From Pseudomonas sp. S04 (GTDB taxonomy: Bacteria > Pseudomonadota > Gammaproteobacteria > Pseudomonadales > Pseudomonadaceae), in contig NZ_CP019427.1 of NCBI RefSeq assembly GCF_009834545.1, positions 5,090,001 through 5,154,000 of the forward strand: a DNA stretch of 64,000 nucleotides, given 5' to 3'. Shown piece after piece: positions 35,751-43,530 of the stretch (position 1 is its first letter; every line of letters starts with the position of its first letter). Under the pieces are notes generated by a model that was given only the letters and a program-made list of their open reading frames with translations, made no database searches and was not told the DNA's origin. The position numbers were made by a program, and so were the translations under genes.

Positions 35751-36746
35751 ATGTCTATCCAATCTTCTGCGCCGTTGCGGCGCGTCAGCATCCTGGCGAT
35801 CGACCGGGTGTTTGCCTACACCCTCATGCAGGCCAAGGATTTTTTCCACCTGGCCAGCCTGCGGTACGGCAAGCAACAGGGCCAGGGCCTGACCCCCGGC
35901 TTTGAAACCCGTGTAGTCAGCCCCGACGGCAAACCCGTCAACAGCTTCAGCGATGTGCTGATGCCGGTGGACGGCGGCCTGGAAAATGCCGATATCATCA
36001 TCCTCCCGGCGTTCTGGGACGACTTCGACACGCTGTGCCAGCGTTATCCACAGGTGTTGCCGTGGCTGCGTGAGCAGCATGCACGGGGCGCAGTGCTCTG
36101 CGGCGAAGCCACCGGGGTGTTCTGGCTGGCCGAGGCCGGCCTGCTCGATGGCAAGGAAGCGACCACCTACTGGCGCTTTTTCAACACTTTCGAAGAGCGT
36201 TTCCCCAAGGTCCAGCTCAACAAAGACAAGCACCTCACGGATGCCGACAACCTGTTTTGTGCCGGCGGCACCACCTCGGCCTGCGACCTCTACATTTACC
36301 TGATCGAGCGCTTCTGCGGGGCCAATGTGGCCCAGGCCGTGGCCCGCGACATCCTGTATGAAGTGCAACGCAGCTATTCCCCCGGCCGCATCGGCTTCGG
36401 CGGACAGAAGCTGCACCAGGACGTAATCATCCTGCAGATCCAGCACTGGCTCGAAGAGCATTTTGCCGACAAGTTCCGCTTCGAAGACGTCGCCCGCGAG
36501 CACGGCATGAGCATCCGCAACTTCATGCGTCGCTTCCAGACCGCCACCGGCGACAAGCCGCTGCACTACCTGCAACGCCTGCGCATCGAAACCGCCAAGG
36601 GCTTGCTCTCCGGCAGCCGCAAGAGCATCAAGACCATCAGCTACGAAGTCGGCTACGACGATGCGAGCTTCTTCGCCCGACTGTTCCGCCAGCACACCGA
36701 ACTGTCGCCGAACCAGTATCGGCAGCAGTTTCAGCAGGCGGCGTAG
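35751..36746 (+). CDS. GlxA-family regulator: DJ-1/PfpI domain plus AraC HTH (331 aa)
   Basis: The N-terminal half (about residues 10-195) has the DJ-1/PfpI amidotransferase-like fold, with GAVLCGEATGVFWLAEAGLL around the nucleophile-elbow Cys and FCAGGTTSACDL. The C-terminal half (about 225-325) is an AraC-type double helix-turn-helix (MSIRNFMRRFQTATGDKPLH and ISYEVGYDDASFFARLFRQH). Such proteins sense small metabolites, often amines or amino-acid derivatives, and activate nearby operons. It is divergent from the acyl-CoA dehydrogenase and lies 196 bases upstream of, and on the same strand as, the amino-acid monooxygenase gene. Its target is not evident. Confidence 0.87.
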   Translation: MSIQSSAPLRRVSILAIDRVFAYTLMQAKDFFHLASLRYGKQQGQGLTPGFETRVVSPDGKPVNSFSDVLMPVDGGLENADIIILPAFWDDFDTLCQRYPQVLPWLREQHARGAVLCGEATGVFWLAEAGLLDGKEATTYWRFFNTFEERFPKVQLNKDKHLTDADNLFCAGGTTSACDLYIYLIERFCGANVAQAVARDILYEVQRSYSPGRIGFGGQKLHQDVIILQIQHWLEEHFADKFRFEDVAREHGMSIRNFMRRFQTATGDKPLHYLQRLRIETAKGLLSGSRKSIKTISYEVGYDDASFFARLFRQHTELSPNQYRQQFQQAA

Positions 36747-36762
36747 CCGAACACCAACCGAA

Positions 36763-36790
36763 TGTGGAAGCGAGCCTGCTCGCTTCCACA
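36763..36790. terminator. Perfect 12-bp hairpin after the GlxA-family regulator
   Basis: TGTGGAAGCGAG and CTCGCTTCCACA are perfect inverted repeats around CCTG. No T tract follows, so it may be a transcript-end or REP-like hairpin rather than a standard terminator. It sits at the left edge of the four-gene insert. Confidence 0.5.
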
Positions 36791-36909
36791 CAGAATCTTG
36801 CGCCGGCCACGCAGTTCTTTCGCTGTGCATTTTCCTACGCAAAAAGCGGAATACATAGCGCCGGAGAACCCAACCCTACCCACAGACGCAACCCCTTAAA
36901 AACTTCAAC

Positions 36910-36937
36910 ATCTTCCCTGCAGACCATCAGGGAAGAT
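36910..36937 (+). promoter_or_regulatory. Hairpin that contains the ribosome-binding site of the monooxygenase gene
   Basis: ATCTTCCCTG (36910-36919) pairs perfectly with CAGGGAAGAT (36928-36937) across an eight-base loop. The AGGGAAGA in the right arm is the only plausible ribosome site for the ATG at 36943, seven bases on. In the folded state the site would be hidden, which implies translational control. Confidence 0.6.
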
Positions 36938-36942
36938 CAAAC

Positions 36943-38889
36943 ATGACTATCGGATCAAGCTACAACTACCCTTCATACATCGCCAAGGAGACCGACCGAA
37001 CAAAGCGCTCGGCTAAAAATAAATGGGCGGCTCGCTTTCCCAATCCGCCGGATTTGTGCTTTGACTATCGTGCACTGGTAGAGCAGGAAAACGGCATCGC
37101 CAGGGCAACTGACCCGCAACATAAAATCTGCATCATCGGCGCCGGCGTCACAGGCCTGACCGCCGCCAGAGAGCTCTATCGCTGCGGCTTTACCCATATC
37201 ACTCTCATCGAGCAATCCAGGCGCATCGGCGGCAGGCATCTGACCGTTCCCGGCAGCCGAAACTCGACAGCAAGCCATACACCGTTTGAAATGGGCGCCA
37301 TGCGCATGCCCTTCTTCAACCGGGCGGATGAGCCACCGACAGAAGGTCGGTCGCTGATGGCTTACTACGCCAATCAATTTGAATTGGCGTTTTCAGACTT
37401 CGCCAACCCCGGCAGCCAATGGGTTAACTCGACAGGCATCTATCTCCGGGAGGGCAGCATGGGCGGCGGATCGGCGCCGCAAATGTTGATATGGAAAAAC
37501 GAAGACGGCGTCACACCGCCTCCCGGCGATGAGTTGCAAAAGGTTTATTCCAAATGGAAAGCCTTTGCCGATCGCATGACCCGCCACGTTGCTGAGCTCT
37601 ACGCGAGCCAGGAATGGGAAGCCATATGGGCTTCTATCGTTGAAAAATACGAGAGTGTCTCGTTCCGCGACCTGGTCAGCATGCCAGCACTGGAAGCTTG
37701 GGATGCCCGCTCACCCGGGGATTTCGGTGGAATGGGAATGTCTGCGCAAGAGTCCGCAATTTTTTACGCAATAGGTATAGGTGACGGTAGCTGGGGAGCT
37801 TTTTATGACGTCTGCTGCCTCTACCCTCTGCGTACTGCGATTTTCGGTTTCAGCAGCCAATTGCAACTGATCCATGGTCGTGTGGACTCAAACGGCGATC
37901 CACTGGATTCGCCCTACCTGAATAGCGAAGCCGTTTTTGACTCAATGGGGCAGAGTTTTGACAAGCCCCGCTACATCGGTCTCGCCGCTTTGGACGAATG
38001 CCTGCTGTTTGTGAAAACCGATGAAACCGGAAAGTCCATCTACGAACATTGCCTCGAAAGAAGCAATGGGCTTCTCACCGACTCATCCGTTACAAAACTG
38101 GAAAAGCTGACCAATCAAAAAATACGCGTCCATTACAACTGGAAACACAATCAACCCGAGCAAATCCAGGAGCAATTTGATGACTTTGACTCGGTCATCA
38201 TGACACTACCCTCCTGGCTGATTGAAACTCGAATCAAGCTCGAAAATTTCACCCGGGAGATGCTGCCTTTCGAGACGATTAACGCCTACAAAACCGCACA
38301 CTGGGAAACTAGCTGCAAAGTGTTTGCACCGCTGAAAAAATCATTTCTCTCGAAAAACAAAAACATCCCGCAAGCCATCGTAACCGACAGTTTCATCCAC
38401 GATGTCTATACCTACCGCTACAACGACAATTACAGCTATGACTGCATCCTGCTGAGTTATACCTGGGAAGATGACGCAACCAAACTCGCCTCATTCAGCG
38501 ATAAGGAGCTGGTATCAAGATGCGCCGAAGAGCTGGATCGCATACTCATGAACTCTGCCAACGTCCAGGAAAAAATCTCTCCCTACATCGGCATTGAGCA
38601 AGCCGTGGTTCAGCGCTGGATCACTGATAAAAATGCTCTGGGCTGTGCCAAGCTTTACCGACCGGGCACCTACTACGATGCCGTCAGCCTGATGAAGTAC
38701 AACCGGGACTTTGCTCATGTTTCAGGCTTGTATTTGTCCGGCGAGTCATTTTCCGTCGATGCCGGTTGGACGGAGCCATGTTTTCGCGGTGCTGTCGATG
38801 CAGTGATTCATATCTGCAACAAAACCGCCGCGACGTTCAATGGCGGATTTTCCTTGAGCGACTACCCGCACTACCAAATCAAAATCTGA
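36943..38889 (+). CDS. Flavin amino-acid 2-monooxygenase, IaaM/DavB type (648 aa)
   Basis: Members of this family use FAD and O2 to convert an L-amino acid to the amide with one carbon fewer. The FAD fold has GAGVTG at residues 66-71 and the ribose-binding Glu90. EMGAMRMP (116-123), SYTWEDD (505-511), WITDKNALGCAKLYRPG and the C-terminal SGESFSVDAGWTEP align by eye with tryptophan 2-monooxygenase IaaM of P. savastanoi, as do the residues DY and L just before the FAD loop. At 648 residues it is about 90 longer than IaaM or lysine 2-monooxygenase. No signal peptide is seen. The next gene encodes an amidase-type hydrolase, consistent with an amide product. The gene looks more A+T-rich than its neighbours, suggesting transfer. 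The amino acid cannot be read from the sequence; an oxidase or deaminase reaction is possible. Confidence 0.82.
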   Translation: MTIGSSYNYPSYIAKETDRTKRSAKNKWAARFPNPPDLCFDYRALVEQENGIARATDPQHKICIIGAGVTGLTAARELYRCGFTHITLIEQSRRIGGRHLTVPGSRNSTASHTPFEMGAMRMPFFNRADEPPTEGRSLMAYYANQFELAFSDFANPGSQWVNSTGIYLREGSMGGGSAPQMLIWKNEDGVTPPPGDELQKVYSKWKAFADRMTRHVAELYASQEWEAIWASIVEKYESVSFRDLVSMPALEAWDARSPGDFGGMGMSAQESAIFYAIGIGDGSWGAFYDVCCLYPLRTAIFGFSSQLQLIHGRVDSNGDPLDSPYLNSEAVFDSMGQSFDKPRYIGLAALDECLLFVKTDETGKSIYEHCLERSNGLLTDSSVTKLEKLTNQKIRVHYNWKHNQPEQIQEQFDDFDSVIMTLPSWLIETRIKLENFTREMLPFETINAYKTAHWETSCKVFAPLKKSFLSKNKNIPQAIVTDSFIHDVYTYRYNDNYSYDCILLSYTWEDDATKLASFSDKELVSRCAEELDRILMNSANVQEKISPYIGIEQAVVQRWITDKNALGCAKLYRPGTYYDAVSLMKYNRDFAHVSGLYLSGESFSVDAGWTEPCFRGAVDAVIHICNKTAATFNGGFSLSDYPHYQIKI

Positions 38890-38901
38890 TCCCCCCGTTT
38901 C

Positions 38902-38928
38902 AGAGCCATGTACGCAATACATGGCTCT
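38902..38928 (+). promoter_or_regulatory. Perfect 11-bp hairpin downstream of the monooxygenase gene
   Basis: AGAGCCATGTA and TACATGGCTCT pair around CGCAA, 13 bases after the stop codon. There is no T tract, so an mRNA-stability or partial-termination role is more likely than full termination. The remaining 165 bases to the next gene have no feature I recognise. Confidence 0.5.
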
Positions 38929-39094
38929 ACCTCTCGCGCCGGCTACCCAGGGCCATCAAACATCACTCTGATCCATTTTCGGACAAGGACTACGACCTAA
39001 ACGGAAGTAGCTGACTTACACCCCATTCCTGATTCCTCTCTCATACACAAGCCATTTAACAGCTTGAAAAACAATAAAAAGAGGAACGACGAAA

Positions 39095-39982
39095 ATGAAT
39101 GAGCCAACAAGCCCTGTTCGTGTAGCAGTCGTGCAATTCGATCCACAAGTCGGCATCGAAAAATGTGTAGGTAATCTGCGTCGCAGCCTGGAATTGGCGC
39201 TTGAAGCGGTAAACCGAGGTGCGAATCTCATCGTTCTGCCCGAACTTTCCAATACCGGCTATTTCTTCAGCAATCGACAGGATGCCTTCGCCCATGCCGA
39301 AGCGGTTCCTGACGGGCCAAGCGTGCAGAGCTGGATCGACTTCGCCCGCGAGCACAACGTTTACCTCGTGGCCGGTCTCGCCGAACGCGACGGCATGCGA
39401 CTCTTCAACACCGGCGTTCTGGTGGGACCAGATGGTTTTATCGGCAAATACCGCAAAGCCCATTTGTGGAATCTGGAGAAGCTCTGGTTCACCCCCGGCG
39501 ACCTGGGTTTCCCGGTTTTCGACACACCGATCGGCCGCATCGGGCTATTGATCTGCTGGGACATCTGGTTCCCGGAGGTGCCACGGATCCTCGCCCAGCA
39601 AGGCGCAGACATCATTTGCAGCCTGAACAACTGGGTCTGGACACCGCCGCCGCTGTTCGACGATGCCGGTAAGTGCATGGCGTCTTATCTGACGATGACC
39701 GCCGCTCACGTCAACAACGTGTTTATCGCTGCCGCCAGCCGGATCGGCGAGGAGCGCGGCGCACGCTATCTGGGTTGCTCGCTGATTGCCGGAACCAACG
39801 GCTGGCCGATTGGCGCCGTGGCTTCGGCAGACAGGCAGGAAATCCTGTTTGCCGATGTCGACCTGACCAGCTCCCGCAGTGCGCCCATCTGGAACAACCT
39901 GAACGATCTGCATCGCGATCGTCGAGCCGATCTTTACGATCAGATGCTCGGCTACACCCAACACCCTTGCCTCCCACGTTGA
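39095..39982 (+). CDS. Nitrilase-superfamily carbon-nitrogen hydrolase (295 aa)
   Basis: The catalytic triad of the nitrilase fold is present: Glu50 in IVLPELSNTGY, Lys121 in YRKAHLW and Cys154 in LICWDIWFPE. The CWD motif around the Cys differs from the CWEH of true aliphatic and aromatic nitrilases and suits an amidase or carbamoylase branch better. Lysine degradation by DavB/DavA provides a precedent: a 2-monooxygenase makes the amide and a nitrilase-fold amidase hydrolyses it. By analogy I infer that this enzyme cleaves the amide made by the upstream flavoprotein. The start follows AGAGGA. It lies 16 bases before the membrane-protein gene. Confidence 0.85.
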   Translation: MNEPTSPVRVAVVQFDPQVGIEKCVGNLRRSLELALEAVNRGANLIVLPELSNTGYFFSNRQDAFAHAEAVPDGPSVQSWIDFAREHNVYLVAGLAERDGMRLFNTGVLVGPDGFIGKYRKAHLWNLEKLWFTPGDLGFPVFDTPIGRIGLLICWDIWFPEVPRILAQQGADIICSLNNWVWTPPPLFDDAGKCMASYLTMTAAHVNNVFIAAASRIGEERGARYLGCSLIAGTNGWPIGAVASADRQEILFADVDLTSSRSAPIWNNLNDLHRDRRADLYDQMLGYTQHPCLPR

Positions 39983-39998
39983 TCAGGAGGCCTATCGC

Positions 39999-41192
39999 AT
40001 GGAAGTTACAACCGACAAAAACCAACCATCGCGCAAATCACCGATTGATACAGCCGTCGCCCTGCTAATGATCGGCGCGACACTGCTGATCGTCTGGCTT
40101 TCTTTCAGCAACCGGACTTTCTGGGGAGCGCATTGGCCCGGGTACGGCGACATGGTATCGCTGCTACCCGAACCGAGTGCCTGGTTGCGTTGGGTGTTAG
40201 GTGACATCAGCGAGGTGGCTTTCTACAAGCACGAGTTCGCCTCGATCGGCCTGCTGGCGGGCGCTTATCTGGCTTACTGGGCGAATCGAACGGGGAAATC
40301 CTGGCAAGGGTTTGCCATCTCCTATGGAACGGGACTTTGGCCCTGGCTGGTCACCAGTTCGTTGCTCGGGCTGCTGCTGAGCAATCTGCTGTGGGGCTGG
40401 ACGGTGACAGCCACAACCTGGCAACCCACATTCGTAGCATTCGTCTCGCTGCCAGCGGCGATGGTGCTGATGTTTGGCGGGGGCTGGAAGGTCACGATCA
40501 ACGGCGCACTCATGGGCGCCGTACTCGTCACACCGATGTGCCTGCTGATCGTCAACTACGTGTGCCAACCCCTGGCCTTGCCTGCAGTGATTGGCAATGT
40601 GCTGGGCATGGCGGTTGCCAGCGTCCTGGCGTTTCTGCTCTGCCGCTATTGGCCGAACCTGGTGAAATCCAGGTCGTCGCAAACGCCACCCGCCTCCATA
40701 GCCCCCGCCAACGCGCCCGACTATGGCGTTATCTGGAGCCTGCGCCGGATTCTGGCGGACTTTTCCGAAGCACCGTTCTTCGGCAATGAGCTGGCCAGCC
40801 TTGGCCTGATACTGGGTGCACTGCTGGCGTACAGCTTGAACCCTTCAAGCCCCGCGTACGGATCAGGCCTGTTGCTGCACATCATTGGCGCGCAGGCATT
40901 AGCCTCGGCCATCGGCGTGCTGATCTGGCGTCGACAATGGATGTTGCGCGGCTGGTATCCCACTTACATCCCGCTGGTTTCAGTGGTGCCCGCGGCGATC
41001 CTGGCCTATGGCGGCAACTGGCAGATAATCGTCTCAAGTGCACTGCTGGGGGCATTGCTCGCACCACCGCTGGCCTGTGTGATTGCCAGGAGATTACCGG
41101 CCGACATGCATGCCTACATCGCCAATGTACTGTCGATGGCCATCAGTACACTGCTGATCGTGCCGCTGATCGGTTTTCTGATCGCTGATTAA
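39999..41192 (+). CDS. Internally duplicated integral membrane protein, probable transporter (397 aa)
   Basis: I do not recognise the family. The protein has about 11 hydrophobic helices: one N-terminal helix (TAVALLMIGATLLIVWLSF) and then two homologous blocks of five. The blocks align by eye, for example WLRWVLGDISEVAFYKHEFAS with WSLRRILADFSEAPFFGNELAS, and WQPTFVAFVSLPAAMVL with WYPTYIPLVSVVPAAIL. Each also has a GGxW and an N-V-L-x-M-A motif near its end. Two odd-numbered repeats in tandem imply opposite membrane orientation, the build of many secondary transporters. Its place between two hydrolases suggests uptake of the pathway substrate or export of a product. The ATG follows AGGAGG. 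Confidence 0.8.
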   Translation: MEVTTDKNQPSRKSPIDTAVALLMIGATLLIVWLSFSNRTFWGAHWPGYGDMVSLLPEPSAWLRWVLGDISEVAFYKHEFASIGLLAGAYLAYWANRTGKSWQGFAISYGTGLWPWLVTSSLLGLLLSNLLWGWTVTATTWQPTFVAFVSLPAAMVLMFGGGWKVTINGALMGAVLVTPMCLLIVNYVCQPLALPAVIGNVLGMAVASVLAFLLCRYWPNLVKSRSSQTPPASIAPANAPDYGVIWSLRRILADFSEAPFFGNELASLGLILGALLAYSLNPSSPAYGSGLLLHIIGAQALASAIGVLIWRRQWMLRGWYPTYIPLVSVVPAAILAYGGNWQIIVSSALLGALLAPPLACVIARRLPADMHAYIANVLSMAISTLLIVPLIGFLIAD

Positions 41193-41206
41193 TGCCCCAG
41201 CCATTC

Positions 41207-41239
41207 GGCTGTATCGCGGCCTCAATAGCGGATACAGCC
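41207..41239 (+). promoter_or_regulatory. Hairpin between the membrane-protein and asparaginase genes
   Basis: GGCTGTATCGC and GCGGATACAGCC pair with one bulged base, followed by ACTTTTC. It could be a weak terminator or processing hairpin that lowers expression of the last gene. Confidence 0.5.
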
Positions 41240-41269
41240 ACTTTTCATTACAAACAAGCGAGGTATCCC

Positions 41270-42253
41270 ATGGACCTGCCCAAACTGTCCATCGCGGCAC
41301 TTGGCGGCACGGTAAGCATGCAAGCGAGCAATGCCGGTGAAGGCGTCATCCCGACCGTCAGCGGCGAAGCCCTGCTGACTTCCATACCGGAACTGACGAC
41401 ACTGGCCGGAGTCACCGTCGAGACCCTCGGCCTGCTGCCCAGTGCGTCCCTGGATTTCGAGTTTTTGTTGAACGTATTGTCCTGGGCTGAGTTTCAGGTC
41501 AAACAGGGCGCCGTTGGGGTCGTGATAACCCAGGGCACCGACACCCTCGAAGAAGCCGCGGTGTTTTTGGATTACCTGTGGCCCTACGACACCCCCTTGG
41601 TGCTGACCGGTGCCATGCGTTCCGCAGCTCAGCCAGGTGCCGATGGACCGGCCAATCTACTGGATGCATGTCGCGTTGCCTTGGCGCAGAACAGCCGGCA
41701 GCGCGGTGTCCAGGTCGTAATGAACGGACAGATTCATCAAGCGTGCAGCGTACGCAAAACCGATTCGCTGGCATTGCAGGCGTTTTCCTCTCCAGTCGTG
41801 GGGCCCGCGGGCCTACTGTTGGAAGACCGTGTTCGCTACCTGCGCCCGCCGGGGCCGCGCACGGTGTTACCGATGCCGCAACGGACCACACAGAAGGTTG
41901 CACTACTTGAGGCCTCACTTTCGGCCGACACCCTGCTACTGGAAAATATTCTCGCACTCGATTACGACGGGCTGGTGATCGGCGGTTTCGGCGCTGGCCA
42001 CATCTCGCAGCGCTGGGCGACAACGATTGAGCATATTGCCAAACGAATCCCGGTGATCATTGCGACCCGAACCGGCTCCGGCTCCACCGCACGTGCCTCT
42101 TACGGTTTTGGCGGTGGTGAAATGGACTTGATCCGCAAGGGGGCATCGATGGCGGGTTTTCTATGTCCGCGAAAAGCCAGAATTCTGCTTTGGTTGCTGC
42201 TTGGTTGCCAACGGCAGCACGAGCTTGCGCAGTATCTCAACGAAGATATTTGA
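41270..42253 (+). CDS. Asparaginase/glutaminase-family amidohydrolase (327 aa)
   Basis: The two catalytic threonine sites of the asparaginase fold are intact: Thr14 in AALGGTVSM, and Thr90-Asp91 in TQGTDTLEEAA. The supporting TGAMRSA and ADGPANL segments and a Lys in VRKTDSL are also present. There is no signal peptide, so a cytoplasmic enzyme is expected. The ATG at 41270 has GAGGTA upstream; the longer frame from 41192 does not resemble the family. It may hydrolyse L-asparagine, another primary amide, or the product of the upstream flavoprotein. A second amidohydrolase fold in the same gene set is unusual. Confidence 0.85.
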   Translation: MDLPKLSIAALGGTVSMQASNAGEGVIPTVSGEALLTSIPELTTLAGVTVETLGLLPSASLDFEFLLNVLSWAEFQVKQGAVGVVITQGTDTLEEAAVFLDYLWPYDTPLVLTGAMRSAAQPGADGPANLLDACRVALAQNSRQRGVQVVMNGQIHQACSVRKTDSLALQAFSSPVVGPAGLLLEDRVRYLRPPGPRTVLPMPQRTTQKVALLEASLSADTLLLENILALDYDGLVIGGFGAGHISQRWATTIEHIAKRIPVIIATRTGSGSTARASYGFGGGEMDLIRKGASMAGFLCPRKARILLWLLLGCQRQHELAQYLNEDI

Positions 42254-42298
42254 CTTCAAAACAATGCACAAACCTGTGGGCGGAGGATTTGCGCTGAC

Positions 42299-42330
42299 AA
42301 AAAAGGGCCTGCAATCGCAGGCCCTTTTTT
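42299..42330. terminator. Bidirectional terminator between the asparaginase gene and zapE
   Basis: GGGCCTGC and GCAGGCCC pair around AATC, with A and T tracts on the two sides. It serves both convergent transcripts and marks the right edge of the four-gene insert. Confidence 0.88.
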
Positions 42331-42345
42331 ATATTCCGAAACACC

Positions 42346-43440
42346 TTACGGCTTATGCGCCCGCGACAGGAACTCGTGGGATTGCATCTCCAGCAGGCGA
42401 CTCAAGGTGCGCTGGAACTCGAAGTTCAAGCGACCGCCGGTGTACAAGTCTTTGAGCTCGACTTCGGCAGAAATGATCAGTTTCACGTTACGGTCGTAGA
42501 ACTCGTCGACCATGTTGATGAAACGTCGGGCGATGTCGTCGGTGGTAACGCTCATCTGCTCCACGCCACTGAGCAGCACGGCATGGAAGATCTTGCCCAG
42601 TTCGATGTAGTCGTTCTGGCTGCGTGGGCCGTCGCACAGTTCGCGGAAGTCGAACCAGGCCACGTCGTCACACGTACGCAGGGCACGAATCTCGCGGTTC
42701 TCGATCATCAGCACGTCGTTTTCCACCGCGGCCGTGCATTCCGGTGTCAGTGCGCGGAAGCTTTTGCGCAGGCTCTCGTGGGACGCTTCGTCGAGCGGGA
42801 AGTGGAACAGCTCTGCCTGCTCAAGGTGACGCAGACGGTAATCGACGCCGCTGTCGACGTTGACGATGTCGGTGTTCTGCTTGATCAGCGCAATCGCCGG
42901 CAGGAACCGCGCACGTTGCAGACCGTCCTTGTACAGGCCGTCCGGCACAATGTTGGAAGTCGCGACCAGGGTCACGCCGTTCTTGAACAACTCTTCCATC
43001 AAGGTGCCGAGGATCATCGCGTCGGTGATATCGGAAACGAAGAACTCATCGAAGCAGATGACCCGCGCCTCGTTGGAAAAACGCTTGGCGATGATGGTCA
43101 GCGGGTTCTTCTCGCCACCGAGGGTCTTCATCTCTTCGTGCACGCGCTTCATGAAGCGGTGGAAGTGGGTCCGGGTCTTTTCCTTGAACGGCAGCGCTTC
43201 ATAGAAGGTGTCGACCAGGTACGTCTTGCCGCGACCTACGCCGCCCCAGAAGTACAGGCCCTTGACCGGCGCCTGGTCTTTCTTGCCGAACAGCTTGCCG
43301 AGCAGGCCCGGCTTGTTCTGCGAGGCTGCAACCAGGTCGTCGTACAGGCGCTGCAAATGACGCACGGCAGTTTCCTGGGCGGCGTCATGGAAGAACTCCG
43401 GACGTTTGAGATCAGCTTGATATCGTTCTAGGGGCGTCAT
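42346..43440 (-). CDS. zapE: Cell division ATPase ZapE (364 aa)
   Basis: ZapE is an AFG1-like AAA ATPase that associates with the Z-ring late in division. Walker A GGVGRGKT is at residues 66-73 and the Walker B-like VICFDEFFVSD follows. The family sequences GLYFWGGVGRGKTYLVD and LYTGGRLNFEFQRTLSRL are clear. It corresponds in place to PA4438 of P. aeruginosa, next to trpS. Confidence 0.94.
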   Translation of the reverse strand: MTPLERYQADLKRPEFFHDAAQETAVRHLQRLYDDLVAASQNKPGLLGKLFGKKDQAPVKGLYFWGGVGRGKTYLVDTFYEALPFKEKTRTHFHRFMKRVHEEMKTLGGEKNPLTIIAKRFSNEARVICFDEFFVSDITDAMILGTLMEELFKNGVTLVATSNIVPDGLYKDGLQRARFLPAIALIKQNTDIVNVDSGVDYRLRHLEQAELFHFPLDEASHESLRKSFRALTPECTAAVENDVLMIENREIRALRTCDDVAWFDFRELCDGPRSQNDYIELGKIFHAVLLSGVEQMSVTTDDIARRFINMVDEFYDRNVKLIISAEVELKDLYTGGRLNFEFQRTLSRLLEMQSHEFLSRAHKP

Positions 43441-43459
43441 AATTCGTTAGCAAGGCAAC

Positions 43460-43490
43460 AAAAACGGGCCGTCACTGTAGCGACGGCCCG
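43460..43490 (-). terminator. Terminator after trpS
   Basis: On the minus strand CGGGCCGTCG and TGACGGCCCG pair around a short loop, followed by TTTT. It separates trpS from zapE. Confidence 0.82.
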
Positions 43491-43530
43491 AAAGAATGGC
43501 AATCGGCCCTTGGTCGGGCCGCGCCGCTGA

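Noticed and set aside
36943..38889. Reading the flavoprotein as a plain tryptophan 2-monooxygenase for auxin synthesis
   Set aside because: No IaaH-type amidase adjoins, the protein is about 90 residues longer than IaaM, and substrate-pocket residues cannot be judged by eye.
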